In this document: piece after piece, positions 51,844-64,000 of the stretch
How the letters are laid out: the number at the start of each line of letters is the position of its first letter
How positions within the stretch are numbered: the stretch's first letter is position 1
NCBI GenBank assembly: GCA_963971575.1
Contig: OZ020612.1
Span: 29,863,916-29,927,915 of the forward strand
Origin: Liopterus haemorrhoidalis
Taxonomy: Eukaryota; Arthropoda; Insecta; Coleoptera; Dytiscidae
Length of the DNA: 64,000 nucleotides
Direction: 5' to 3'
The notes under the pieces: generated by a model
Seen by the model: only the letters and a program-made list of their open reading frames with translations
Told to the model about the DNA's origin: nothing
The model's database searches: none
Position numbers and translations under genes: made by a program

Positions 51844-54800
51844 AAATAAGAAGACAAATCTTTTATTCAAATACAATTTTTTGATTGGATAAATATTTAA
51901 AGAGTTATGGCGGGAAAACAATTGTGTGGTTAAAATTTAGTTAACTCCCTTATTATTAACTTTACAGTAAAAAATATATTATAAATGTTGTTGGAAATAA
52001 GAAGACAAATCTTTTATTCAAATACAATTTTTTGATTGGATAAATATTTAAAGAGTTATGGCGGGAAAACAATTGTGAGGTTAAAATTTAGTTAACTCTC
52101 TTATTATTAACTTAACAGTAAAAAATGTATAATAACTATTGTTGGAAATAAGAAGACAAATCTTTTATTCAAATACAATTTTTTGATTGGATAAATATTT
52201 AAAGAGTTATGGCGGGAAAACGATTGTGTGGTTAAAATTTAGTTAACTCTCTTATTATTAACTTAACAGTAAAAAATGTATAATAACTAATGTTGGAAAT
52301 AAGAAGACAAATCTTTTATTCAAATACAATTTTTTGATTGGATAAATATTTAAAGAGTTATGACGGGAAAACAATTGTGTGGTTAAAATTTAGTTAACTC
52401 CCTTATTATTAACTTTACAGTAAAAAATGTAGGATAAATGTTGTTGGAAATAAGAAGACAAATCTTTTATTCAAATACAATTTTTTGATTGGATAAATAT
52501 TTAAAGAATTATGGCGGGAAAACAATTTTGAGGTTTAAATTTAGTTATCTCCCTTATTATTTACTTCACAGTACAAAATGTATAATAACTATTGTTGGAA
52601 ATAAGAAGACAAATCTTTTATCCAAATACAATTTTTTGATTGGATAAATATTTAAAGAGTTATGGCGGGAAAACCATTGTGTGGTTAAAATTTAGTTAAC
52701 TCTCTTATTATTAACTTAACAGTAAAAAATGTATAATAACTAATGTTGGAAATAAGAAGACAAATCTTTTATTCAAATACAATTTTTTGATTGGATAAAT
52801 ATTTAAAGAGTTATGGCGGGAAAACCATTGTGTGGTTAAAATTTAGTTAACTCTCTTATTATTAACTTAACAGTAAAAAATGTATAATAACTAATGTTGG
52901 AAATAAGAAGACAAATCTTTTATTCAAATACAATTTTTTGATTGGATAAATATTTAAAGAGTTATGGCGGGAAAACCATTGTGTGGTTAAAATTTAGTTA
53001 ACTCCCTTATTATTAACTTAACAGTAAAAAATGTATAATAACTATTGTTGGAAATAAGAAGACAAATCTTTTATCCAAATACAATTTTTTGATTGGATAA
53101 ATATTTAAAGAGTTATGGCGGGAAAACAATTTTGAGGTTAAAATTTAGTTATCTCCCTTATTATTAACTTAACAGTAAGAAATGTATTATAAATGTTGTT
53201 GGAAATAAGAAGACAAATATTTTATCCAAATACAATTTTTTGATTGGATAAATATTTAAAGAGTTATGGCGGGAAAACAATTTTGAGGTTAAATTTTAGT
53301 TATCTCCCTTATTATTTACTTCACAGTACAAAATGTATAAAAAAGATTGTTGGAAATAAGAAGACAAATCTTTTATTCAAATACAATTTTTTGATTGGAT
53401 AAATATTTAAAGAGTTATGGCGGGAAAACAATTGTGTGGTTAAAATTTAGTTAACTCCCTTATTATTAACTTTACAGTAAAAAATGTATTATAAATGTTG
53501 TTGGAAATAAGAAGACAAATCTTTTATTCAAATACAATTTTTTGATTGGATAAATATTTAAAGAGTTATGGCGGGAAAACAATTTTGAGGTTAAAATTTA
53601 GTTAACTCCCTTATTATTAACTTTACAGTAAAAAATGTATTATAAATGTTGTTGGAAATAAGAAGACAAATCTTTTATTCAAATACAATTTTTTGATTGG
53701 ATAAATATTTAAAGAGTTATGGCGGGAAAACAATTGTGTGGTTAAAATTTAGTTAACTCCCTTATTATTTACTTTACAGTAAAAAATGTATTAAAATGTT
53801 GTTAGAAATAAGAAGACAAATCTTTTATACAAATACAATTTTTTGATTGGATAAATATTTAAAGAGTTATGGCGGGAAAACAATTGTGTGGTTAAAGTTT
53901 AGTTAACTCCCTTATTATTAAGTTTACAGTAAAAAATGTATAATAAATGTTGTTGGAAATAAGAAGACAAATCTTTTATCCAAATACAATTTTTTGATTG
54001 GATAAATATTTAAAGAGTTATGGCGGGAAAACCATTGTGTGGTTAAAATTTAGTTAACTCTCTTATTATTAACTTAACAGTAAAAAATGTATAATAACTA
54101 ATGTTGGAAATAAGAAGACAAATCTTTTATTCAAATACAATTTTTTGATTGGATAAATATTTAAAGAGTTATGGCGGGAAAACCATTGTGTGGTTAAAAT
54201 TTAGTTAACTCCCTTATTATTAACTTAACAGTAAAAAATGTATAATAACTATTGTTGGAAATAAGAAGACAAATCTTTTATCCAAATACAATTTTTTGAT
54301 TGGATAAATATTTAAAGAGTTATGGCGGGAAAACAATTTTGAGGTTAAAATTTAGTTATCTCCCTTATTATTAACTTAACAGTAAGAAATGTATTATAAA
54401 TGTTGTTGGAAATAAGAAGACAAATATTTTATCCAAATACAATTTTTTGATTGGATAAATATTTAAAGAGTTATGGCGGGAAGACAATTGTGTGGTTAAA
54501 ATTAAGTTAACTCTCTTATTATTAGCTTAACAGTAAAAAATGTATAATAACTATTGTTGGAAATAAGAAGACAAATCTTTTATTCAAATACAATTTTTTG
54601 ATTGGATAAATATTTAAAGAGTTATGGCGGGAAAACAATTGTGTGGTTAAAATTTAGTTAACTCCCTTATTATTAACTTAACAGTAAAAAATATATTATA
54701 AATGTTGTTGGAAATAAGAAGACAAATCTTTTATTCAAATACAATTTTTTGATTGGATAAATATTTAAAGAGTTATGGCGGGAAAACAATTTTGAGGTTA

Positions 54801-55406
54801 AAATTTAGTTAACTCCCTTATTATAAACTTTACAGTAAAAAATGTATTATAAATGTTGTTGGAAATAAGAAGACAAATCTTTTATTCAAATACAATTTTT
54901 TGATTGGATAAATATTTAAAGAGTTATGGCGGGAAAACAATTGTGTGGTTAAAATTTAGTTAACTCTCTTATTATTAACTTAACAGTAAAAAATGTATAA
55001 TAACTAATGTTGGAAATAAGAAGACAAATCTTTTATTCAAATACAATTTTTTGATTGGATAAATATTTAAAGAGTTATGGCGGGAAAACAATTTTGAGGT
55101 TAAATTTTAGTTATCTCCCTTATTATTTACTTCACAGTACAAAATGTATAAAAAAGATTGTTGGAAATAAGAAGACAAATCTTTTATTCAAATACAATTT
55201 TTTGATTGGATAAATATTTAAAGAGTTATGGCGGGAAAACAATTGTGTGGTTAAAATTTAGTTAACTCCCTTATTATTAACTTTACAGTAAAAAATGTAT
55301 AATAAATGTTGTTAGAAATAAGAAGACAAATCTTTTATTCAAATACAATTTTTTGATTGGATAAATATTTAAAGAGTTATGGCGGGAAAACAATTTTGAG
55401 GTTAAA
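47339..55406 (+). repeat. 56-monomer segmental duplication, copy 1 (offset 8454 bp)
   Basis: 8068 bp matching 55793-63860 at a constant offset of 8454 bp (56 x 151 minus 2). Rare markers are shared along the whole length: aaaaaaagtataat (47891/56345), gttagaaat (49724/58178), taggataaatg (52430/60884), the second gttagaaat (53800/62254), ggaagacaattg with attagctt (about 54480/62934), and ttataaacttt (about 54823/63277). It contains two 150-bp monomers, 49712 and 53788. Confidence 0.92.
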
Positions 55407-55792
55407 TTTTAGTTATCTCCCTTATTATTTACTTCACAGTACAAAATGTATAAAAAAGATTGTTGGAAATAAGAAGACAAATCTTTTATTCAAATACAAT
55501 TTTTTGATTGGATAAATATTTAAAGAGTTATGGCGGGAAAACAATTGTGTGGTTAAAATTTAGTTAACTCCCTTATTATTAACTTTACAGTAAAAAATGT
55601 ATAATAAATGTTGTTGGAAATAAGAAGACAAATCTTTTATCGAAATACAATTTTTTGATTGCATAAATATTTAAAGAGTTATGGCGGGAAAACAATTTTG
55701 AGGTTAAAATTTAGTTATCTCCCTTATTATTAACTTAACAGTAAGAAATTTATTATAAATGTTGTTGGAAATAAGAAGACAAATCTTTTATC
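55407..55792 (+). repeat. Satellite stretch between the two 56-mer copies
   Basis: 386 bp of ordinary B monomers separating the matched parts of the 8454-bp duplication. It holds a ttacttcacag monomer, the monomer with tatcgaaatac and gattgcat, and gaaatttattataaatg. The equivalent stretch is missing after 63860, where the sequence goes straight to the monomer type found at 55855. Confidence 0.82.
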
Positions 55793-58700
55793 CAAATACA
55801 ATTTTTTGATTGGATAAATATTTAAAGAGTTATGGCGGGAAAACAATTTTGAGGTTAAAATTTAGTTAACTCCCTTATTATTAACTTTACAGTAAAAAAT
55901 GTATTATAAATGTTGTTGGAAATAAGAAGACAAATCTTTTATTCAAATACAATTTTTTGATTGGATAAATATTTAAAGAGTTATGGCGGGAAAACAATTG
56001 TGTGGTTAAAATTTAGTTAACTCCCTTATTATTAACTTTACAGTAAAAAATGTATAATAAATGTTGTTGGAAATAAGAAGACAAATCTTTTATTTAAATA
56101 CAATTTTTTGATTGGATAAATATTTAAAGAGTTATGGCCGGAAAACAATTTTGAGGTTAAAATTTAGTTATCTCCCTTATTATTTACTTCACAGTACAAA
56201 ATGTATATAAAAGATTGTTGAAAATAAGAAGACAAATCTTTTATTCAAATACAATTTCTTGATTGGATAAATATTTAAAGAGTTATGGCGGGAAAACAAT
56301 TGTGGGGTTAAAATTTAGTTAACTCTCTTATTATTAACTTAACAGTAAAAAAAGTATAATAACTATTGTTGGAAATAAGAAGACAAATCTTTTATTCAAA
56401 TACAATTTTTTGATTGGATAAATATTTAAAGAGTTATGGCGGGAAAACAATTGTGTGGTTAAAATTTAGTTAACTCTCTTATTATTAACTTAACATTAAA
56501 AAATGTAGAATAACTATTGTTGGAAATAAGAAGACAAATCTTTTATTCAAATACAATTTTTTGATTGGATAAATATTTTAAGAGTTATGGCGGGAAAACA
56601 ATTGTGTGGTTAAAGTTTAGTTAACTCCCTTATTATTAACTTAACAGTAAAAAATGTATAATAAATGTTGTTGGAAATAAGAAGACAAATCTTTTATCGA
56701 AATACAATTTTTTGATTGCATAAATATTTAAAGAGTTATGGCGGGAAAACAATTTTGAGGTTAAAATTTAGTTATCTCCCTTATTATTAACTTAACAGTA
56801 AGAAATTTATTATAAATGTTGTTGGAAATAAGAAGACAAATCTTTTATCCAAATACAATTTTTTGATTGGATAAATATTTAAAGAGTTATGGCGGGAAAA
56901 CAATTTTGAGGTTAAAATTTAGTTATCTCCCTTATTATTTACTACAGAGTACAAAATGTATACAAAAGATTGTTGAAAATAAGAAGACAAATCTTTTATT
57001 CAAATACAATTTTTTGATTGGATAAATATTTAAAGAGTTATGGCGGGAAAACAATTTTGAGGTTTAAATTTAGTTATCTCCCTTATTATTTACTTCACAG
57101 TACAAAATGTATAATAACTATTGTTGGAAATAAGAAGACAAATCTTTTATCCAAATACAATTTTTTGATTGGATAAATATTTAAAGAGTTATGGCGGGAA
57201 AACCATTGTGTGGTTAAAATTTAGTTAACTCTCTTATTATTAACTTAACAGTAAAAAATGTATAATAACTAATGTTGGAAATAAGAAGACAAATCTTTTA
57301 TTCAAATACAATTTTTTGATTGGATAAATATTTAAAGAGTTATGGCGGGAAAACCATTGTGTGGTTAAAATTTAGTTAACTCCCTTATTATTAACTTAAC
57401 AGTAAAAAATGTATAATAACTATTGTTGGAAATAAGAAGACAAATCTTTTATCCAAATACAATTTTTTGATTGGATAAATATTTAAAGAGTTATGGCGGG
57501 AAAACAATTTTGAGGTTAAAATTTAGTTATCTCCCTTATTATTAACTTAACAGTAAGAAATGTATTATAAATGTTGTTGGAAATAAGAAGACAAATATTT
57601 TATCCAAATACAATTTTTTGATTGGATAAATATTTAAAGAGTTATGGCGGGAAAACAATTTTGAGGTTAAATTTTAGTTATCTCCCTTATTATTTACTTC
57701 ACAGTACAAAATGTATAAAAAAGATTGTTGGAAATAAGAAGACAAATCTTTTATTCAAATACAATTTTTTGATTGGATAAATATTTAAAGAGTTATGGCG
57801 GGAAAACAATTGTGTGGTTAAAATTTAGTTAACTCCCTTATTATTAACTTTACAGTAAAAAATGTATTATAAATGTTGTTGGAAATAAGAAGACAAATCT
57901 TTTATTCAAATACAATTTTTTGATTGGATAAATATTTAAAGAGTTATGGCGGGAAAACAATTTTGAGGTTAAAATTTAGTTAACTCCCTTATTATTAACT
58001 TTACAGTAAAAAATGTATTATAAATGTTGTTGGAAATAAGAAGACAAATCTTTTATTCAAATACAATTTTTTGATTGGATAAATATTTAAAGAGTTATGG
58101 CGGGAAAACAATTGTGTGGTTAAAATTTAGTTAACTCCCTTATTATTTACTTTACAGTAAAAAATGTATTAAAATGTTGTTAGAAATAAGAAGACAAATC
58201 TTTTATACAAATACAATTTTTTGATTGGATAAATATTTAAAGAGTTATGGCGGGAAAACAATTGTGTGGTTAAAGTTTAGTTAACTCCCTTATTATTAAG
58301 TTTACAGTAAAAAATGTATAATAAATGTTGTTGGAAATAAGAAGACAAATCTTTTATCCAAATACAGTTTTTTGATTGGATAAATATTTAAAGAGTTATG
58401 GCGGGAAAACCATTGTGTGGTTAAAATTTAGTTAACTCTCTTATTATTAACTTAACAGTAAAAAATGTATTATAACTAATGTTGGAAATAAGCAGACAAA
58501 TCTTTTATTCAAATACAATTTTTTGATTGGATAAATATTTAAAGAGTTATGGCGGGAAAACCATTGTGTGGTTAAAATTTAGTTAACTCCCTTATTATTA
58601 ACTTAACAGTAAAAAATGTATAATAACTATTGTTGGAAATAAGAAGACAAATCTTTTATCCAATTACAATTTTTTGATTGGATAAATATTTAAAGAGTTA

Positions 58701-61700
58701 TGGCGGGAAAACAATTTTGAGGTTAAAATTTAGTTATCTCCCTTATTATTAACTTAACAGTAAGAAATGTATTATAAATGTTGTTGGAAATAAGAAGACA
58801 AATATTTTATCCAAATACAATTTTTTGATTGGATAAATATTTAAAGAGTTATGGCGGGAAAACAATTTTGAGGTTAAATTTTAGTTATCTCCCTTATTAT
58901 TTACTTCACAGTACAAAATGTATAAAAAAGATTGTTGGAAATAAGAAGACAAATCTTTTATTCAAATACAATTTTTTGATTGGATAAATATTTAAAGAGT
59001 TATGGCGGGAAAACAATTGTGTGGTTAAAATTTAGTTAACTCCCTTATTATTTACTTTACAGTAAAAAATATATTATAAATGTTGTTGGAAATAAGAAGA
59101 CAAATCTTTTATTCAAATACAATTTTTTGATTGGATAAATATTTAAAGAGTTATGGCGGGAAAACAATTTTGAGGTTAAAATTTAGTTAACTCCCTTATT
59201 ATTAACTTTACAGTAAAAAATGTATTATAAATGTTGTTGGAAATAAGAAGACAAATCTTTTATTCAAATACAATTTTTTGATTGGATAAATATTTAAAGA
59301 GTTATGGCGGGAAAACAATTGTGTGGTTAAAATTTAGTTAACTCCCTTATTATTAACTTTACAGTAAAAAATGTATAATAAATGTTGTTGGAAATAAGAA
59401 GACAAATCTTTTATTTAAATACAATTTTTTGATTGGATAAATATTTAAAGAGTTATGGCCGGAAAACAATTTTGAGGTTAAAATTTAGTTATCTCCCTTA
59501 TTATTTACTTCACAGTACAAAATGTATATAAAAGATTGTTGAAAATAAGAAGACAAATCTTTTATTCAAATACAATTTCTTGATTGGATAAATATTTAAA
59601 GAGTTATGGCGGGAAAACAATTGTGGGGTTAAAATTTAGTTAACTCTCTTATTATTAACTTAACAGTAAAAAATGTATAATAATTATTGTTGGAAATAAG
59701 AAGACAAATCTTTTATTCAAATACAATTTTTTGATTGGATAAATATTTAAAGAGTTATGGCGGGAAAACAATTGTGTGGTTAAAATTTAGTTAACTCTCT
59801 TATTATTAACTTAACATTAAAAAATGTATAATAACTATTGTTGGAAATAAGAAGACAAATCTTTTATTCAAATACAATTTTTTGATTGGATAAATATTTT
59901 AAGAGTTATGGCGGGAAAACAATTGTGTGGTTAAAGTTTAGTTAACTCCCTTATTATTAACTTAACAGTAAAAAATGTATAATAAATGTTGTTGGAAATA
60001 AGAAGACAAATCTTTTATCGAAATACAATTTTTTGATTGCATAAATATTTAAAGAGTTATGGCGGGAAAACAATTTTGAGGTTAAAATTTAGTTATCTCC
60101 CTTATTATTAACTTAACAGTAAGAAATTTATTATAAATGTTGTTGGAAATAAGAAGACAAATCTTTTATCCAAATACAATTTTTTGATTGGATAAATATT
60201 TAAAGAGTTATGGCGGGAAAACAATTTTGAGGTTAAAATTTAGTTATCTCCCTTATTATTTACTACAGAGTACAAAATGGATACAAAAGATTGTTGAAAA
60301 TAAGAAGACAAATCTTTTATTCAAATACAATTTTTTGATTGGATAAATATTTAAAGAGTTATGGCGGGAAAACAATTGTGTGGTTAAAATTTAGTTAACT
60401 CCCTTATTATTAACTTTACAGTAAAAAATATATTATAAATGTTGTTGGAAATAAGAAGACAAATCTTTTATTCAAATACAATTTTTTGATTGGATAAATA
60501 TTTAAAGAGTTATGGCGGGAAAACAATTGTGAGGTTAAAATTTAGTTAACTCTCTTATTATTAACTTAACAGTAAAAAATGTATAATAACTATTGTTGGA
60601 AATAAGAAGACAAATCTTTTATTCAAATACAATTTTTTGATTGGATAAATATTTAAAGAGTTATGGCGGGAAAACGATTGTGTGGTTAAAATTTAGTTAA
60701 CTCTCTTATTATTAACTTAACAGTAAAAAATGTATAATAACTAATGTTGGAAATAAGAAGACAAATCTTTTATTCAAATACAATTTTTTGATTGGATAAA
60801 TATTTAAAGAGTTATGACGGGAAAACAATTGTGTGGTTAAAATTTAGTTAACTCCCTTATTATTAACTTTACAGTAAAAAATGTAGGATAAATGTTGTTG
60901 GAAATAAGAAGACAAATCTTTTATTCAAATACAATTTTTTGATTGGATAAATATTTAAAGAATTATGGCGGGAAAACAATTTTGAGGTTTAAATTTAGTT
61001 ATCTCCCTTATTATTTACTTCACAGTACAAAATGTATAATAACTATTGTTGGAAATAAGAAGACAAATCTTTTATCCAAATACAATTTTTTGATTGGATA
61101 AATATTTAAAGAGTTATGGCGGGAAAACCATTGTGTGGTTAAAATTTAGTTAACTCTCTTATTATTAACTTAACAGTAAAAAATGTATAATAACTAATGT
61201 TGGAAATAAGAAGACAAATCTTTTATTCAAATACAATTTTTTGATTGGATAAATATTTAAAGAGTTATGGCGGGAAAACCATTGTGTGGTTAAAATTTAG
61301 TTAACTCTCTTATTATTAACTTAACAGTAAAAAATGTATAATAACTAATGTTGGAAATAAGAAGACAAATCTTTTATTCAAATACAATTTTTTGATTGGA
61401 TAAATATTTAAAGAGTTATGGCGGGAAAACCATTGTGTGGTTAAAATTTAGTTAACTCCCTTATTATTAACTTAACAGTAAAAAATGTATAATAACTATT
61501 GTTGGAAATAAGAAGACAAATCTTTTATCCAAATACAATTTTTTGATTGGATAAATATTTAAAGAGTTATGGCGGGAAAACAATTTTGAGGTTAAAATTT
61601 AGTTATCTCCCTTATTATTAACTTAACAGTAAGAAATGTATTATAAATGTTGTTGGAAATAAGAAGACAAATATTTTATCCAAATACAATTTTTTGATTG

Positions 61701-63860
61701 GATAAATATTTAAAGAGTTATGGCGGGAAAACAATTTTGAGGTTAAATTTTAGTTATCTCCCTTATTATTTACTTCACAGTACAAAATGTATAAAAAAGA
61801 TTGTTGGAAATAAGAAGACAAATCTTTTATTCAAATACAATTTTTTGATTGGATAAATATTTAAAGAGTTATGGCGGGAAAACAATTGTGTGGTTAAAAT
61901 TTAGTTAACTCCCTTATTATTAACTTTACAGTAAAAAATGTATTATAAATGTTGTTGGAAATAAGAAGACAAATCTTTTATTCAAATACAATTTTTTGAT
62001 TGGATAAATATTTAAAGAGTTATGGCGGGAAAACAATTTTGAGGTTAAAATTTAGTTAACTCCCTTATTATTAACTTTACAGTAAAAAATGTATTATAAA
62101 TGTTGTTGGAAATAAGAAGACAAATCTTTTATTCAAATACAATTTTTTGATTGGATAAATATTTAAAGAGTTATGGCGGGAAAACAATTGTGTGGTTAAA
62201 ATTTAGTTAACTCCCTTATTATTTACTTTACAGTAAAAAATGTATTAAAATGTTGTTAGAAATAAGAAGACAAATCTTTTATACAAATACAATTTTTTGA
62301 TTGGATAAATATTTAAAGAGTTATGGCGGGAAAACAATTGTGTGGTTAAAGTTTAGTTAACTCCCTTATTATTAAGTTTACAGTAAAAAATGTATAATAA
62401 ATGTTGTTGGAAATAAGAAGACAAATCTTTTATCCAAATACAATTTTTTGATTGGATAAATATTTAAAGAGTTATGGCGGGAAAACCATTGTGTGGTTAA
62501 AATTTAGTTAACTCTCTTATTATTAACTTAACAGTAAAAAATGTATAATAACTAATGTTGGAAATAAGAAGACAAATCTTTTATTCAAATACAATTTTTT
62601 GATTGGATAAATATTTAAAGAGTTATGGCGGGAAAACCATTGTGTGGTTAAAATTTAGTTAACTCCCTTATTATTAACTTAACAGTAAAAAATGTATAAT
62701 AACTATTGTTGGAAATAAGAAGACAAATCTTTTATCCAAATACAATTTTTTGATTGGATAAATATTTAAAGAGTTATGGCGGGAAAACAATTTTGAGGTT
62801 AAAATTTAGTTATCTCCCTTATTATTAACTTAACAGTAAGAAATGTATTATAAATGTTGTTGGAAATAAGAAGACAAATATTTTATCCAAATACAATTTT
62901 TTGATTGGATAAATATTTAAAGAGTTATGGCGGGAAGACAATTGTGTGGTTAAAATTAAGTTAACTCTCTTATTATTAGCTTAACAGTAAAAAATGTATA
63001 ATAACTATTGTTGGAAATAAGAAGACAAATCTTTTATTCAAATACAATTTTTTGATTGGATAAATATTTAAAGAGTTATGGCGGGAAAACAATTGTGTGG
63101 TTAAAATTTAGTTAACTCCCTTATTATTAACTTAACAGTAAAAAATATATTATAAATGTTGTTGGAAATAAGAAGACAAATCTTTTATTCAAATACAATT
63201 TTTTGATTGGATAAATATTTAAAGAGTTATGGCGGGAAAACAATTTTGAGGTTAAAATTTAGTTAACTCCCTTATTATAAACTTTACAGTGAAAAATGTA
63301 TTATAAATGTTGTTGGAAATAAGAAGACAAATCTTTTATTCAAATACAATTTTTTGATTGGATAAATATTTAAAGAGTTATGGCGGGAAAACAATTGTGT
63401 GGTTAAAATTTAGTTAACTCTCTTATTATTAACTTAACAGTAAAAAATGTATAATAACTAATGTTGGAAATAAGAAGACAAATCTTTTATTCAAATACAA
63501 TTTTTTGATTGGATAAATATTTAAAGAGTTATGGCGGGAAAACAATTTTGAGGTTAAATTTTAGTTATCTCCCTTATTATTTACTTCACAGTACAAAATG
63601 TATAAAAAAGATTGTTGGAAATAAGAAGACAAATCTTTTATTCAAATACAATTTTTTGATTGGATAAATATTTAAAGAGTTATGGCGGGAAAACAATTGT
63701 GTGGTTAAAATTTAGTTAACTCCCTTATTATTAACTTTACAGTAAAAAATGTATAATAAATGTTGTTGGAAATAAGAAGACAAATCTTTTATTCAAATAC
63801 AATTTTTTGATTGGATAAATATTTAAAGAGTTATGGCGGGAAAACAATTTTGAGGTTAAA
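55793..63860 (+). repeat. 56-monomer segmental duplication, copy 2 (offset 8454 bp)
   Basis: Second copy of 47339-55406. The differences I noticed are single bases: tgtagaataac at about 56506 (tgtataataac in copy 1), aagcagac near 58493 (aagaagac), aatggatac near 60280 (aatgtatac), gtgaaaaatg near 63291 (gtaaaaaatg), and gttggaaat near 63769 (gttagaaat). Five changes in about 8 kb is a by-eye minimum, but it indicates a very young duplication. It contains 150-bp monomers at 58166 and 62242. Confidence 0.92.
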
Positions 63861-64000
63861 ATTTAGTTAACTCCCTTATTATTAACTTTACAGTAAAAAA
63901 TGTATTATAAATGTTGCTGGAAATAAGAAGACAAATCTTTTATTCAAATACAATTTTTTGATTGGATAAATATTTAAAGAGTTATGGCGGGAAAACAATT
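63861..64000 (+). repeat. Last, incomplete monomer at the window edge
   Basis: The monomer starting at 63865 is cut at 136 of 151 bases, so the array continues past the window. It resembles the monomer at 55855-56005, with one change (tgttgctgg for tgttgttgg), and follows the copied block at a spacing of about 8001 bp. This may be the start of a third copy shorter by three monomers. Confidence 0.75.

Larger units (their letters stand above)
1..64000 (+). repeat. 151-bp satellite DNA array, 424 head-to-tail monomers
   Basis: The window is filled by one tandem repeat. Successive copies of the box tggcggg fall 151 bp apart (121, 272, 423, 574, and so on), with the last at 63985. That is 423 intervals covering 63864 bp, which equals 414 x 151 plus 9 x 150. 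All copies lie on the same strand, and no unrelated DNA interrupts them. Setting the monomer start at the ag of agttatctccc (position 1 in the first copy), the parts are: 1-19 agttatctccc/agttaactccc segment; 20-58 variable segment with an A6 tract at 31-36; 59-85 moderately variable; 86-132 nearly invariant core with T6 tract, tgattgg and ggcgggaaaac; 133-151 subfamily-specific tail. GC is about 23%. Such an array is typical of eukaryotic centromeric or pericentromeric heterochromatin. That location is inferred, not seen. Confidence 0.99.
19329..64000 (+). repeat. Subfamily B of the satellite (296 monomers)
   Basis: From 19329 on, every monomer has ggaaataagaagac or the related gaaaataagaagac in the middle, and most have gttaactccc or gttaactctc at the start with attgtgtgg in the tail. 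A minority keep the A-like gttatctccc with attttgagg. Boxes from 19449 to 63985 give 296 monomers. The total is 9 bp short of 296 x 151, fully explained by nine 150-bp monomers. Recurring markers include gattgcat paired with tatcgaaatac, tggccgg, aatttcttgatt paired with attgtgggg, gttatggcgtgaaaacc, and tactacagagtac with caaaagattgttg. The 86-132 core is the same as in A. Confidence 0.97.

Noticed and set aside
1..64000. CRISPR array (conserved block alternating with variable block)
   Set aside because: The variable part is itself a family of a few recurring related sequences, not unique spacers. The conserved block is too long, and there are no cas genes or leader.
1..64000. Transposable element insertion, inverted repeats or a change of array orientation
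   Set aside because: The tggcggg box keeps its phase and strand from 121 to 63985, leaving no room for an insertion or inversion.
1..64000. rRNA, tRNA, histone or other tandem gene cluster
   Set aside because: The unit is only 151 bp, has no stable frame and shows no recognisable RNA gene boxes or structure.
1..64000. Telomeric or subtelomeric repeat tract
   Set aside because: No run of TTAGGG-, TTAGG- or similar short repeats was found on either strand.

Overview
The whole window is one uninterrupted block of satellite DNA. It is a head-to-tail array of a 151-bp, very AT-rich monomer (a typical copy has 35 G/C in 151, about 23% GC), all copies in the same orientation. I counted phase with the invariant box tggcggg: its first copy starts at 121 and its last at 63985, which gives 424 copies (423 complete monomers plus a cut one at the right edge). 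Nine monomers are 150 bp and the rest fit 151 bp exactly. I see no gene, tRNA, rRNA, transposon, inverted segment or unique sequence anywhere. An array of this size and order, built from nested higher-order repeats (HORs), points to a eukaryotic nuclear chromosome and most likely to centromeric or pericentromeric heterochromatin. The motif gttatctccctt resembles one I remember as common in dispersed repeats of molluscs, so a mollusc is a tentative guess only.

Layout. 1-19328 is subfamily A: exactly 128 monomers with no phase slip, typified by ggaaattagaag and gttatctccc, organised in HOR units of 23, 36 and 65 monomers plus the first 4 monomers of a further unit. At 19329 it changes abruptly, between two monomers, to subfamily B (19329-64000, 296 monomers), typified by ggaaataagaagac and often gttaac. 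B consists of overlapping large tandem duplications. Their offsets are 4379 bp (29 monomers, 19.3-26.8 kb), 1509 and 6189 bp (10 and 41 monomers, 29.6-39.8 kb), 5133 bp (34 monomers, 41.6-51.9 kb) and 8454 bp (56 monomers, 47.3-63.9 kb). Some copies differ by only a handful of substitutions over 4-8 kb, so they arose recently or were homogenised recently.

Within each monomer, about 47 bp (monomer positions 86-132) is nearly invariant across both subfamilies, while positions 20-58 vary freely. The conserved part holds an inverted CCAAT box (tgattgg), an AT-rich stretch (ataaatattta) and, 25 bp after the CCAAT box, ggcgggaaa, which on the minus strand is a perfect E2F consensus (TTTCCCGCC). This conserved box, repeated about 400 times, is the most interesting signal in the window. 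It could be the binding site of a satellite-binding or centromere protein, as the CENP-B box is in alpha satellite, or it could titrate or recruit E2F/NF-Y-type factors. Both ideas are inference.
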